64,000 bases of DNA. Origin: Parasedimentitalea maritima (lineage in GTDB: Bacteria > Pseudomonadota > Alphaproteobacteria > Rhodobacterales > Rhodobacteraceae). Positions 29,042 through 37,937 of the stretch are shown piece by piece. Under the pieces are notes generated by a model. The model had not been told where the DNA came from and did not search any database. It was given only the letters and a program-made list of their open reading frames with translations. A program made the position numbers and the translations under genes. Positions within the stretch are counted from its first letter, which is position 1. Each line of letters opens with the position of its first letter. The DNA is taken from NCBI RefSeq assembly GCF_005771405.1, contig NZ_VAUA01000013.1, forward strand, positions 60,992 through 124,991. Reading direction: 5' to 3'.

Positions 29042-30681
29042 GTAGTTGTCGATACCGATGAAATCGATATTATCATCCGCCCATAGGGGATCCAGATGAA
29101 ACAGGTGATCGCCTTCTGGGCTATCATAGCCAAAATACTCGGACCAATCAGCGGCATAGCTGATCTTGGTCTCTGCCCCAGCAGGGTCCGGGCCTCAGCC
29201 GCCAACTGCCGCAACGCCTCTACCGCAGCAAAGCCAGCGGCCCCACGGATCTGGGTCAACCCGCGCATCTCGGAACCAATACAAAAAGCCTCAACCCCAC
29301 CAGCCGCCGCACATAGCGCTGCATAATGCAGGATAAACCGCGACAGCGACCATTCCTCTGGGCCACTATAGGTCACAGCGCCATCCCCAATATCAAAATC
29401 GGCCGCAGTCACCGTACCAACAAAGGCTGCCACCTCTGCATCCGCTACCGCGGTCTGATCCGGTGACCCCACACGCCCCGGAGCCACGGACAAAGTGATC
29501 CGCCCCCGCCAGGGCAGATGTGGTTGATCCATAGACTCGCTCCAGGGATCTGGCAGATCGTTGCCCTGCTGCTGGTCCATCAGGACAAACGGATAGAACA
29601 TCACCCGGCGCCCCTGATCCCGCATATGTCGGATCGCCTCAACCACCGAGGCATCCGCTGGGGTGCCACCATAAATTGGGCGGTCATCCTCTTGGGTGAT
29701 GCCCTGAGCTGTGGAACGGCTTACCCCGGACACTGTCCAGGGCATGTTGCCCCCATCCGACAGCGCCTGCTCGACTTTGGGACGCAGGCTACAATGCCCA
29801 CATCTCAGATCGCTGCCAAACCAACTCACAACCAACGAAGCCGCGTCGCAGCTTGGCAGTTCCTCCTCCAGCGCCCGCATTGAGGTCAGGAAATCCGTTT
29901 GTCCCGAGGGCGCGTGGCTATTGGCTGGTTGAGCCTGCCCTGGCCCGTGATCGTAATGGACCGCTGAGGTGGCCAGTGTGTATTCACCAGTTCCTGGCAT
30001 CAACGCCACTCCGCGCACCAGCTGACCGAGATCCTTTTCATAGGTCACACTATCCGGTTGCTCTGCCCGGATTACTTCAAATGAAAATTGCGGCACCCGG
30101 TTGCCAAAAGGCTCCAGAGCCAGATCTTCGATCACCACATAGGCGGTGCCGCGATAGGCAGGCACCTGATCTGCACCTTCAATTGCTGCAATCACCGGAT
30201 CAGGGTCCTGATCCTGAGTGCCGGGGTACAAACGCAGGTTCAGATCTGCGATTGCCACCTCCTCACCATCTGCCCAAACACGGGACACACTGGTCACTTC
30301 GCCTTCACACAGCGCAATCGCCAGCGAGACAGTATAGCTATAGCGGGTCACACTGGGCTGGCTTGGTGCCCCCTTACCACCGCCACCGCTGATGGTTTTA
30401 CTTTCCTGAAACTGCGAGGCCCAGATCACCTGCCCGCCAATCCGCATCCGGCCATAGATCTGCGGGATCGGAGCGCCTTCGCTGGCATGGGTCAGGCGAA
30501 ACCGGTCTACCTTGCCGGTTTCCACCGGATCCGACCCTGCGCCCAGCAACCGCGCATCAATCACCCGGCCCAGTGTCGCACCAACAGCACGCCCCACAAC
30601 AACGGATGAAAGCCCGGCCACCGTACCCCCAACAGATCCCCCAAGTGCAGCCCCCGCTGCCGACAATAGAATGGTTGCCAT
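28984..30681 (-). CDS. GTA gp15 (tail hub / megatron), N-terminal part before frameshift
   Basis: 565 codons. Residues 1 to about 501 are real gp15: a Gly/Ala-rich hydrophobic N-terminus, tail-hub segments (GAPIPQIYGRMRIGGQVIWAS) and the start of the GTA TIM-barrel domain (SLRPKVEQA, FCIGSEMRGLTQIRG). After LAAEARTLLG the frame reads 64 foreign residues to a stop. The other frame there reads AETKISYAADWSEYFGYDSP, the expected continuation. The slip maps to a run of four G (29176..29179 on the plus strand as C), where a fifth would restore the frame. Its start overlaps the gp14 stop by 1 nt. Confidence 0.9.
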   Translation of the reverse strand: MATILLSAAGAALGGSVGGTVAGLSSVVVGRAVGATLGRVIDARLLGAGSDPVETGKVDRFRLTHASEGAPIPQIYGRMRIGGQVIWASQFQESKTISGGGGKGAPSQPSVTRYSYTVSLAIALCEGEVTSVSRVWADGEEVAIADLNLRLYPGTQDQDPDPVIAAIEGADQVPAYRGTAYVVIEDLALEPFGNRVPQFSFEVIRAEQPDSVTYEKDLGQLVRGVALMPGTGEYTLATSAVHYDHGPGQAQPANSHAPSGQTDFLTSMRALEEELPSCDAASLVVSWFGSDLRCGHCSLRPKVEQALSDGGNMPWTVSGVSRSTAQGITQEDDRPIYGGTPADASVVEAIRHMRDQGRRVMFYPFVLMDQQQGNDLPDPWSESMDQPHLPWRGRITLSVAPGRVGSPDQTAVADAEVAAFVGTVTAADFDIGDGAVTYSGPEEWSLSRFILHYAALCAAAGGVEAFCIGSEMRGLTQIRGAAGFAAVEALRQLAAEARTLLGQRPRSAMPLIGPSILAMIAQKAITCFIWIPYGRMIISISSVSTTTCRCRIGAKERIIWIHRLG

Positions 30682-31127
30682 CAGATCTTCTCCTCAGGGA
30701 AGTGAAAGCGCGCGACGATACGACGGCGCCAGGGGATGCTGAGCGGGCTTTCGACAACACCGTGGCCCGAATAGGCATGGACAAACCGCCAGGGCTGTTC
30801 CGTGCGGGACTGGATCCCCAGATGTTTGGCCACCGCACCCTGTCGCATCCGAAACAGGATCACATCTCCAACAGCCGCCTGATCCAGTGGTTTACCCACC
30901 AGATATTGCATGGCTGCCTGCCACAGACGTTCCTCCCCCTGCGGTTCGGACCAATCCTTGGAATAGGCGGGCACCTGGGCAGGCTCTTCTCCCAGCACCT
31001 CTCGCCAGATCCCGCGCACCAGCCCCAGACAGTCACAGCCTGCGCCCTTGCTGGCCGCCTGATGCAAATAAGGGGTACCAATCCATGTCCGCGCCACCTG
31101 CACAACCTGATCCGCCAGCACAGTCAT
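30681..31127 (-). CDS. GTA gp14, NlpC/P60 family peptidase
   Basis: 148 residues from the ATG at 31127 (MTVLADQVVQVARTWIGTPY); the frame extends upstream but inside gp13. NlpC/P60 cysteine peptidase with the catalytic Cys in GAGCDCLGLVRGIW and a likely His in AKHLGIQ. In RcGTA this tail protein helps pierce the peptidoglycan of the recipient. It overlaps gp13 by 4 nt (ATGA) and gp15 by 1 nt. Confidence 0.95.
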   Translation of the reverse strand: MTVLADQVVQVARTWIGTPYLHQAASKGAGCDCLGLVRGIWREVLGEEPAQVPAYSKDWSEPQGEERLWQAAMQYLVGKPLDQAAVGDVILFRMRQGAVAKHLGIQSRTEQPWRFVHAYSGHGVVESPLSIPWRRRIVARFHFPEEKI

Positions 31128-32014
31128 CTGCGACTGCCGCCGGTTGCAGTCCCGTTTTGCTTGGGCACCGACATCACCCAGTCTTCGCCGGGGATATCCG
31201 GGAAGCCTTGAAAGTTGACCAAATTGTTGAATTTCAACCGACAACTCTGCATCCGCTTGTCGCACCCCGCCACCAGCTGAACCATATCGCCCGCTGCGAT
31301 CTCTGCCCGCAACGGCTGCCACAGCTCGATCACCCGGAGGGTTTCCGTCGACCGGTCTTGTTTGATCACGCCGCCTAACCCCTGCGCTGCCCCAGACAGC
31401 ACCTCTAGCTGCCCACGGGCAAACCACCCCGGTTCAAACCCAGCCAGATCCTGCCAGCGAAATTCCTGCTGCCTCTCGACCTGCTCGACAGGGAGTTGCT
31501 CGGTGTATCCCGGTGTATCCAGCGCAAATCGGCCCGTTTCATCGCCCAACACGGCCGTACAGGGTTTTTGATAGACCCGCCCCAATGGTCGGTTCAAGGC
31601 TTCGCTCAGCCCCCGTAGTTCTGCATGGAACGCACCGCCCGCGCGGCGCAATTGGCCCATGGACCCGCGAAACATCAACCAACGGGTGGTCACATCCGCC
31701 CAGTTCACCATCCAGCAGCGCACTTCGGCCCCATCAAACCGACCGGCCTCAATATCCGTTTCGCGGATAGCCGCGTCACTCAGCCCCCCAATCGCTTCGG
31801 TGTTGTCCACCGACAGCCCGGTCGCCTGTTGCAGCGCCAGCGCGGTCAAGCCGGTGCCGGCCTGGAAGCTGTAGCCTTCAAACGCGAGGTTCTGGTCATG
31901 ATCGGTAAATCCGTAGGTCACCCCATCGGCACGGGTGACAAGCCAGGCTCGGCACAGGGTGGTCAGGCCTTGTTCTACATGGGCCTGAAATGCAGCACTG
32001 ACACCCGCAGTCAT
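31124..32014 (-). CDS. GTA gp13, DUF2163 / phage BR0599-type tail hub protein
   Basis: 296 residues. It begins MTAGVSAAFQAHVEQGLTTLCRAWLVTRADGVTYGFTDHD, the DUF2163 N-terminus, and carries the C-terminal Phage_BR0599 region with cysteines in VAGCDKRMQSCRLKFNNLVNF, matching an iron-sulfur-type site known in the RcGTA hub. It ends GFPDIPGEDWV. Tight overlaps with gp12 and gp14 (4 nt each) show one translational unit. Confidence 0.95.
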   Translation of the reverse strand: MTAGVSAAFQAHVEQGLTTLCRAWLVTRADGVTYGFTDHDQNLAFEGYSFQAGTGLTALALQQATGLSVDNTEAIGGLSDAAIRETDIEAGRFDGAEVRCWMVNWADVTTRWLMFRGSMGQLRRAGGAFHAELRGLSEALNRPLGRVYQKPCTAVLGDETGRFALDTPGYTEQLPVEQVERQQEFRWQDLAGFEPGWFARGQLEVLSGAAQGLGGVIKQDRSTETLRVIELWQPLRAEIAAGDMVQLVAGCDKRMQSCRLKFNNLVNFQGFPDIPGEDWVMSVPKQNGTATGGSRR

Positions 32015-32643
32015 ACCCGCACCTCGACCACTGGCACATTGGGCACGTCACCCGCCTGAAAATTGGAAACACTGGTCAGGATCCGGTCAGTGTCAAAGCG
32101 CACCGGCACATCAAATTCAAACCCGGCAACAATGCTCATGCCTTCCGCTGGTGGATGTACAAAAGTGATCAGACTACTGGACACATCCAACGAGAAATCC
32201 ACAGTCTCGCGCAGTTCGTCCTGTTCAATGCCCACCCGCACCGAACCCGCCACAGGTTTGGCAATCGGGCGTTCATACAGATGGTCACCTGATCGATACG
32301 TCTTGCACAACTGAAAGCTGACGGTAGTGCCATCCCCCACCGCAATCACCTGATCACGATAATCAACGTCACCCGAAGCCCGCGCGGATTTATAGTCTGA
32401 CCAGTCTTTCCAGCGGAACCCACACATCTGACCCTGTCGCGCCTCAAAAAATGCGATCAGCAATTCGATATCATCCAGCGACCGCAACCCCAGCCCAGCG
32501 TCATAGCGCCTGCGCGAATGCGCCCAGGGGGTGTTGCGCTCTTCATGACCATTGGCCAGTGTCACCACATCCGTGCGCCGCTCGGGACCACCAATAGAAC
32601 CAAAGCTCAGGCTGGCTGGAAATCTTACCTCGTGGAACGTCAT
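32011..32643 (-). CDS. GTA gp12, DUF2460 distal tail protein
   Basis: 210 residues from the ATG at 32643 (MTFHEVRFPASLSFGSIGGP), preceded by GGAG; a TTG 5 codons upstream is less likely. Family features are RRTDVVTLANGHEERNTPWAHSRRRYDAG and FFEARQGQMCGFRWKDWSDYKS. In RcGTA this forms the distal tail ring between the tube and the hub. It overlaps gp13 by 4 nt and has a 90-nt gap from gp11. Confidence 0.95.
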   Translation of the reverse strand: MTFHEVRFPASLSFGSIGGPERRTDVVTLANGHEERNTPWAHSRRRYDAGLGLRSLDDIELLIAFFEARQGQMCGFRWKDWSDYKSARASGDVDYRDQVIAVGDGTTVSFQLCKTYRSGDHLYERPIAKPVAGSVRVGIEQDELRETVDFSLDVSSSLITFVHPPAEGMSIVAGFEFDVPVRFDTDRILTSVSNFQAGDVPNVPVVEVRV

Positions 32644-32733
32644 AGCTGCTGTCTCCAATCCTGCTCATGGCTTGTGTTACGTCTTGATCCCTAGGGCGCA
32701 CCCGGCCTATCGGTCGGGCAGCGCGATGGCCCT

Positions 32734-33393
32734 TTACCGATTACGGTTGCCACGCCCCAAGGCCCGGCTCATCTGTGCGGCGATCTGGCCCTGACTGCGG
32801 GCAAAGCTGCGCACGTCAGGCGTGGTGACGTTCATCACTACTTTGACTGAACCACCACTGCCATTGCGCACCCCCAATGCACCGTCCGGGCCACGTGCCA
32901 GCGGCAGGATCGCCTCGGGGCCTGCTTCGCCCATCAACCCGGTGCCACCACGCATGGGAAAACTCGTGGCACCACTGACCACGCCACCGCGCGCAAAAGG
33001 CATCACCCGGCCTTGGGAAAACGCCGCACCATCGCCAAAGGGCAGCAGCCCACTGATCAACCCTGCCACTCCATCGGACAGCAACCCGCCAACATGATCG
33101 GTCACCGGTTTGGTCGCCGCGTTGTAAGTGGTCTGGATCATTGAACGCGCCACGGTTTCCAGCGCCTCGGAGAGTTTCATGCCGTCAAAGGCCACACCGT
33201 CAAAGGCGCGACGCAGACCCTTGGACATGCCGCGCTCCAGCGTGGCGGCATCACGCCCGGTGGCTGCAAAAGCCTCGCGAACGCGGCGCAGTTCTGCGTC
33301 AAACGTCGCCGCCATACCGGCAGCGTCACCTAATGCTTCGCCCAGGCCTTCGCTTTGGGCCTCAAGATCCGATAATGCCTCATGATCACTCAT
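32734..33393 (-). CDS. GTA gp11, tail tape measure protein
   Basis: 219 residues. Short tape measure proteins of this size fit the ~50-nm GTA tail. An alpha-helical N-terminal half (LEAQSEGLGEALGDAAGMAATFDAELRRVREAF) precedes a Gly-rich middle (GRVMPFARGGVVSGATSFPMR) and the segment GLMGEAGPEAILPLARG typical of tape-measure C-termini. The start overlaps gp10.1 by 8 nt. Confidence 0.92.
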   Translation of the reverse strand: MSDHEALSDLEAQSEGLGEALGDAAGMAATFDAELRRVREAFAATGRDAATLERGMSKGLRRAFDGVAFDGMKLSEALETVARSMIQTTYNAATKPVTDHVGGLLSDGVAGLISGLLPFGDGAAFSQGRVMPFARGGVVSGATSFPMRGGTGLMGEAGPEAILPLARGPDGALGVRNGSGGSVKVVMNVTTPDVRSFARSQGQIAAQMSRALGRGNRNR

Positions 33394-33595
33394 TTTTTTC
33401 TCCCGTGTCGATGGGTTGGTCAGGAAATTCCGCCATCAAGCTGGCCAAACCGGCCTGACCCATCGGAGTTTGATCAACACCCTGACCCAACATCAGACGC
33501 AGCTCGGCTGGGGTGAGGCGCCAAAATTGGTCTGGTGTTAGCCGCAACCCAACCAGCCCAGCTCGCATCAGGGCAGACCAGTCAAGTGTTTTCAT
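33386..33595 (-). CDS. GTA gp10.1, rcc01693-type tail assembly chaperone
   Basis: 69 residues. Matches the small TAC family annotated as rcc01693/TIGR02216: LRLTPDQFWRLTPAELRLMLG is the hallmark. It probably works with gp10 as a tail assembly chaperone on the tape measure protein. It overlaps both neighbours by a few nt (4 with gp10, 8 with gp11). Confidence 0.93.
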   Translation of the reverse strand: MKTLDWSALMRAGLVGLRLTPDQFWRLTPAELRLMLGQGVDQTPMGQAGLASLMAEFPDQPIDTGEKNE

Positions 33596-33912
33596 GTCTC
33601 TTCTGGCGTCATGAAGGCCCGCGCCAACAGCTGCGCCGCTGCGCGTGCCGCCATCAGTACCCCGCCTTCTATTTCTGCTTTGGCCAAATCCGAAGGCGTC
33701 ATCGCGTGTCCGCCCCCCTGCAGCCCAGCAGCAATCAACGCCAGTACGTCACCCGCGGAAAACCCACCACTTTCGAACCGCTGCACCAGATACACCAGAG
33801 ATCCAACCGCCAGGGAGTGCTCCAGCTCTGCCAAAGCCCCCAGCGTCAGTTTCATCACCCGAGGGGTTCCTTCGATCACCAGCGTCACTTCACCTGCCCA
33901 AGGATTGCTCAT
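33592..33912 (-). CDS. GTA gp10, tail assembly chaperone (gene transfer agent family protein)
   Basis: 106 residues. Features are MSNPWAGEVTLVIEGTPRVMKLTLGALAELE, the family N-terminus, and an Ala-rich C-terminal helix. Members (Phage_TAC_11 type) are thought to coat the tape measure during tail assembly and are not always part of the mature particle. Spaced 3 nt after gp9 and overlapping gp10.1 by 4 nt. Confidence 0.93.
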   Translation of the reverse strand: MSNPWAGEVTLVIEGTPRVMKLTLGALAELEHSLAVGSLVYLVQRFESGGFSAGDVLALIAAGLQGGGHAMTPSDLAKAEIEGGVLMAARAAAQLLARAFMTPEET

Positions 33913-33915
33913 GGC

Positions 33916-34329
33916 TCAAACCGCGGTAAAGGTCAGCGCACCCGCGCTGGCCAAGGCCAGTTCATAGGTGGCCTCACCATTGTGGCTGCCGGCGTATTCC
34001 AAAGCGGTGACCTGAAATGCACCTTCGACGATGCCAAAATCTGGGATGATCACCTGAAAGTCCGGTGTTTCGCCGTCAAAGAACAACTGCCGCGCGCGTT
34101 CATCAGATCCCGCATCGCGAAACACACCCGACCCCGAAATAGAGGCAGACCGAACCCCAGCACCCGACAGCAGCTCGCGCCAACCGCCTTGACTTTCCAA
34201 GCTGGTGACATCCACCGTTTCCGCATTGAAACTGATCCGCGTGGCGCGCAGCCCTGCGAGAGTTTCAAACTGTCCATCGCCGGTCATGTCCACCTTGACC
34301 AAGAGATCCTTGCCGTTTTGGGCCGTCAT
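33916..34329 (-). CDS. GTA gp9, major tail tube protein (TP901-1 family)
   Basis: 137 residues. Matches the TP901-1 family major tail protein: KDLLVKVDMTGDGQFETLAGLRATRISFNAETVDVTS, then VIIPDFGIVEGAFQVTALEYAGSHNGEATYELALASAGAL. It forms the hexameric rings of the tail tube. It lies 87 nt after gp8, a larger gap than most in this operon, perhaps to allow high separate expression. Confidence 0.95.
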   Translation of the reverse strand: MTAQNGKDLLVKVDMTGDGQFETLAGLRATRISFNAETVDVTSLESQGGWRELLSGAGVRSASISGSGVFRDAGSDERARQLFFDGETPDFQVIIPDFGIVEGAFQVTALEYAGSHNGEATYELALASAGALTFTAV

Positions 34330-34416
34330 TTCGTTTCTCCAATTACTTCAAAGTACTACACGTCACTTTTAGTCGTCTGATCGACAGACCAGGCTCCGCC
34401 TCATGTTCTATGGCCC

Positions 34417-34815
34417 TTAGTCATCCTCAACCCGGGCGCGAAACCGTAACTCGATCCGACGGCTTCCGTCGCTCAATCGTCTGGCATTGGCGCGGTCAAA
34501 CCACAGGCCAATCAGCTGTCCCCGTGACAGGACCAGCGGGGCGCTGATCAAACTATCACAAAGCGTAGAAGCCAGTTGTTTTGCGCTTGAAAATCCGGCG
34601 CTATCCGAGTGAATTGAAAGGGTAAACCTGTGCAATGCACCAGCGCCGGACTTGTCCGACCCGTCACGCACATCTTCATCTCCCAACAGCACGTAGATCG
34701 GCGGCACCGTGCCCGATGGTAGCGCGTCATGGATGGCTATGCCGACCAGCGCAGGATCGTTGCCCAGATGTTGAAACACTGCCGATTGCAGTGCAGCAGA
34801 CAAAGCATAGCTCAT
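34417..34815 (-). CDS. GTA gp8, DUF3168 tail terminator protein
   Basis: 132 residues. DUF3168 family: SAALQSAVFQHLGNDPALVGIAIHDALP at the N-terminus and an RxELRFRARVEDD-like C-terminus. In RcGTA it caps the tail tube where it joins the head. The ATG overlaps the gp7 stop by 4 nt. Confidence 0.95.
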   Translation of the reverse strand: MSYALSAALQSAVFQHLGNDPALVGIAIHDALPSGTVPPIYVLLGDEDVRDGSDKSGAGALHRFTLSIHSDSAGFSSAKQLASTLCDSLISAPLVLSRGQLIGLWFDRANARRLSDGSRRIELRFRARVEDD

Positions 34816-35150
34816 GCCGAGATCTCCTCTTGCACAAAACAGGTAAGATACCGCCCCAAGGCGTCTGCCTCGGCCACAGCATGAATCACAAACAATCGTG
34901 CGCCATCACGGAACCGTTGGTCCGGACGTGGACGACTGGCAGATCCAACCGGAGAGGCCCGCAGGGTCACGCGATAGCGTTGCAGCGAAAGATCGGCCCC
35001 GCCCTGCACTTTACTTCGACCTGTAAGCGGTTGAAATTCAGCCCATATTTCACCCAATGCCCGCCATGTTTCTACATGACCACCGCTGCCATCATTGGCA
35101 CGCTGTGGATCCTCTAGCGTCAGACGGCGCGACAGAACCGGCGCAGTCAT
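34812..35150 (-). CDS. GTA gp7, head-tail adaptor (stopper) protein
   Basis: 112 residues. Head-tail adaptor family: APVLSRRLTLEDPQRANDGSGGHVETWRALGEIWAEFQPLTG, then YRVTLRASPV and RPDQRFRDGARLFVI. It joins the portal/connector to the tail. It overlaps gp6 and gp8 by 4 nt each. Confidence 0.95.
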   Translation of the reverse strand: MTAPVLSRRLTLEDPQRANDGSGGHVETWRALGEIWAEFQPLTGRSKVQGGADLSLQRYRVTLRASPVGSASRPRPDQRFRDGARLFVIHAVAEADALGRYLTCFVQEEISA

Positions 35151-35746
35151 TGCATCCGCCCCAGGCTGAGCCGGACGACGCGATACCGTTCAATCAGGCT
35201 GGTGACACCAAAGGGCATGCAGCCACCGGACAAGCCGGTGTCATCGCGGTATTGGTAATAATGCGACGCCAGCATCAGCACAGCCTGGCCCAGATCAGCC
35301 GGAAGCCCGCCCCAATCTGTCGCAATGCCCGCCGTCAAGGTGATGCGCAGCGCACCACCAGTGACCACAAGGGGGAACAGGCTGCCTGTTGGACAGAGCT
35401 TCGGATGTTGGCTGTCCTGAATCAAATGGTACTGGCTGGACGCCAGTATATCTTCGACGCCCTCAGCATCTACCTGAACCACAGCACTGACTTCTGTCAC
35501 CGGCACCAAAGGCAGCACCTGTGCTGCTCGATCATTCCACTGATGCAAGTTGAGAACAAACTGCCGCGATAACAGAACCTTGCCAGTCCTTGCTTCGATC
35601 GCGGCGATGGCGGCCCGCAGGAAACTGATCAAGACCTCGTCTTGCAGGCTGTCTTCGCCAAACCCGGTCCCCAGCCGCAGATGCGCCTTGAACGGCTCTA
35701 ACGGCAGCGCGGCCTCGGGCACCGGCGTTTGTTCGGTCAACATCAT
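35147..35746 (-). CDS. GTA gp6, head-tail connector protein
   Basis: 199 residues from the ATG at 35746 (MMLTEQTPVPEAALPLEPFKAHLRLG), preceded by GGAG; the frame continues 51 codons upstream without family similarity. It matches the phiE125 gp8-like head-tail connector family: SFLRAAIAAIEARTGKVLLSRQFVL, LASHYYQYRDD. It overlaps gp7 by 4 nt. Confidence 0.94.
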   Translation of the reverse strand: MMLTEQTPVPEAALPLEPFKAHLRLGTGFGEDSLQDEVLISFLRAAIAAIEARTGKVLLSRQFVLNLHQWNDRAAQVLPLVPVTEVSAVVQVDAEGVEDILASSQYHLIQDSQHPKLCPTGSLFPLVVTGGALRITLTAGIATDWGGLPADLGQAVLMLASHYYQYRDDTGLSGGCMPFGVTSLIERYRVVRLSLGRMQ

Positions 35747-35911
35747 CACATTACTCCGCAAACTGACGTCCCTTTGGGACAGAATTGAAAACAGCGGGCG
35801 CACCTCTCCCCATGCCGCTCGGACGGAGGGGAGCAGCTGGACGGCACAGAGGTGGTTGAAGTGCACCCGCTCACGCAGCCGGGTTGCCGGCCGCGTCATC
35901 GGCTTGACGGT

Positions 35912-37093
35912 TTAGGTCAGGCCGAATTTCAGCAGCTTGATGGCAGCAAAATCACTGACATCTCCGCCGACGCGTTTGGTGGCATAAAACAACACATGGG
36001 GCTTGGCGCTGAACGGATCGCGCAACACTCGCAAATCGGGACGTTCAGCAATGGTGTAGCCGGCAGAGAAATCCCCAAAAGCGACGGAGTAGCTGTTGCT
36101 GTCCACATCCGGCATATCTTCAGCCACCAACACAGGATATCCCATCAGCCGCGCAGGTTCACCCGCCGCAAGCCCATCCGACCACAAGAACCGGCCATCA
36201 CCATCTTTTAGCTTGCGGATCAGCCCGGCAGTTTTTGAATTCATTATGAAAACACCGTTTGCACGATACTGCGCCCCAAGCGCATACACCAGATCAACAA
36301 TGGCGTCCCCATCGCCAATACTGCCGTCACTGCCAGTCACAACATAGCCGACGTTGCCCCAACTCCAGCTGTCATTATCCACCACAGGATGGGTCAGAAT
36401 ACCGGTTGGCTTGTCGATCCCGTCACCATTCAAAAAGGCCGAGGCTTCGGCGCGGGCAAACTTGTCCGCAATCCGCCCGGCCAACCAGGACTCGATGTCA
36501 AATGCACTGTCATCCAGCAGCCGTTGCGAGGCCTTGGGGAGTGCGCTCAACTCATGCAGCGGGATGGTAATCCGGTCGATCACCGGGGTGCCGGTTTCAA
36601 CGCTGGGATCTGTTTCGGTTGCCCAGCCCGCACCGACATCTGTATGGTCGATCAACACGTCGTAGGATGTGGCCTCGACGGTCACCACTGCAGCGATAGA
36701 GCGGATTGATGCGGTCGATTGAAGGACCGAAGTAACCGTTTCTGCGGTCACCGGATCGACCAGATATCCGCCGTCACTGTTCACCGCCGTAGACAGCGAT
36801 TTTCCGTCCAGTTGCAGGCCCCGCAGCCCATCATCATCGCCAGATCGCAAATAGCTCTGAAACGCTTTTTGATGTGGCGCACCTAGCTCAACTCCGGCAG
36901 ACAATTGCGGCCGCGCAGTCATTTGGGTTTTTCGATCCAACATGGTCACTCGCTCTTCTGTTTGTTTCAATTTTGCGTTGATATCTTCCCGGAACTCTTT
37001 GAAATCACCTGAAAAACCATTCATCTCCTGGGTGACTTCGAGAATGAGAGGGGCGGCGTCCACTACCTGAGCCGAGGGAGGGGTATTGCTCAT
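35912..37093 (-). CDS. GTA gp5, HK97-family major capsid protein
   Basis: 393 residues. The N-terminal delta-like region (1 to about 100) is a charged coiled coil (DFKEFREDINAKLKQTEERVTML) that is removed by the gp4 protease. The HK97 capsid core starts near LSTAVNSDGGYLVDP, with VATFYVG-independent hallmarks such as LLDDSAFDIESWLAGRIADKFARAEASAFLNGDG. It forms the GTA head. It lies 42 nt after gp4. Confidence 0.96.
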   Translation of the reverse strand: MSNTPPSAQVVDAAPLILEVTQEMNGFSGDFKEFREDINAKLKQTEERVTMLDRKTQMTARPQLSAGVELGAPHQKAFQSYLRSGDDDGLRGLQLDGKSLSTAVNSDGGYLVDPVTAETVTSVLQSTASIRSIAAVVTVEATSYDVLIDHTDVGAGWATETDPSVETGTPVIDRITIPLHELSALPKASQRLLDDSAFDIESWLAGRIADKFARAEASAFLNGDGIDKPTGILTHPVVDNDSWSWGNVGYVVTGSDGSIGDGDAIVDLVYALGAQYRANGVFIMNSKTAGLIRKLKDGDGRFLWSDGLAAGEPARLMGYPVLVAEDMPDVDSNSYSVAFGDFSAGYTIAERPDLRVLRDPFSAKPHVLFYATKRVGGDVSDFAAIKLLKFGLT

Positions 37094-37135
37094 CTACATG
37101 TCCTGTCTGTTTGATTGTTGCGCTAATGCACCCTG

Positions 37136-37693
37136 TCAGTGCGCGGCCATCTGTTGACGCGCTCGCTTCAATGCCGAAGTCATATCGTGTAGTGCCGCCA
37201 CAACAGGGTCTTGCGCCTCTTTGGTTGTTACTCGCGCGGTGGGCAGCATTGGAAATGTCACCAAAGACACCTCCCACAGGTCAACTTCACAAAGACGGCG
37301 TTCGCCCTTGTCCCCTTTGCTGGCCCGTTTTGTACGATAGCCAATCGACAACCCGTCAATCGCCCCTGCAGCAATCAGTGCTGCGGCCTCTGCTCCGCGG
37401 CGGGTTTCAACCAAAAGACGGCCCTTTACCCATAACCCGCGTTCATCCTCGCGCACCTGATCCCAAACCCCAATCGGTTGGGATGGATCATGTTGCCATA
37501 GCATTTTTACCTTACTTCTACGGGCAGACAGGGCTGCAAGCGAGGCAGCATAGGCGCCCTTCATGACCATGTCGCCACATTGATCAACCTCGCCAAACCT
37601 GCTTGCGTAACCCTGAATGATGCTGCCCTCGGTTAGGCTGATCGCCATTTTCGAAGAGGTGAATTTATGTTCCAACCGGGATGTGTAATCCAT
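37136..37693 (-). CDS. GTA gp4, prohead protease (HK97 family)
   Basis: 185 residues from the ATG at 37693, which has GGAG 6 nt upstream; another ATG 4 codons earlier lacks a site. Prohead serine protease of the HK97/U35 family, which trims the capsid N-terminus. Segments IQGYASRFGEVDQCGDMVMKGAY, KMLWQHDPSQPIGVWDQ (His candidate) and AGAIDGLSIGYRT (Ser candidate) fit. It sits between gp3.5 and gp5. Confidence 0.94.
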   Translation of the reverse strand: MDYTSRLEHKFTSSKMAISLTEGSIIQGYASRFGEVDQCGDMVMKGAYAASLAALSARRSKVKMLWQHDPSQPIGVWDQVREDERGLWVKGRLLVETRRGAEAAALIAAGAIDGLSIGYRTKRASKGDKGERRLCEVDLWEVSLVTFPMLPTARVTTKEAQDPVVAALHDMTSALKRARQQMAAH

Positions 37694-37721
37694 CAGAAAC
37701 TCCATGTAACATATTGAATTA

Positions 37722-37937
37722 TTACAAGATCAGGAATGATCGAAAGGCCTGTGCCAAAACCACCGCTGCCACGCCGTAAACAGTGAACCACAATCGGCGG
37801 TCTAACCGTTCCATCATCTGTTCCAGACGGTCTAGCCGCCGGTTTAGATTATCCTGCTGCAGCTGGTTCACTCTCTCATGCGCCGCCAGACGTAACCCCG
37901 GTGCGCAATCAAAGGAGGGTGGATACCCGTCATTCAT
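37722..37937 (-). CDS. GTA gp3.5, small membrane-type head protein (rcc01685 family)
   Basis: 71 residues from the ATG at 37937 (MNDGYPPSFDCAPGLRLAAH); it overlaps the portal stop by 8 nt. A helical region NQLQQDNLNRRLDRLEQMMERLDRR is followed by a hydrophobic C-terminal segment WFTVYGVAAVVLAQAFRSFLIL. It matches the small gene between portal and protease annotated as the GTA head formation protein, rcc01685 family. Confidence 0.85.
   Translation of the reverse strand: MNDGYPPSFDCAPGLRLAAHERVNQLQQDNLNRRLDRLEQMMERLDRRLWFTVYGVAAVVLAQAFRSFLIL

Noticed and set aside
30681..31427. Long N-terminal extension of gp14 (100 extra codons)
   Set aside because: The extension is Arg/Gly-rich and lies inside gp13. 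The family start is at 31127 with a 4-nt overlap.
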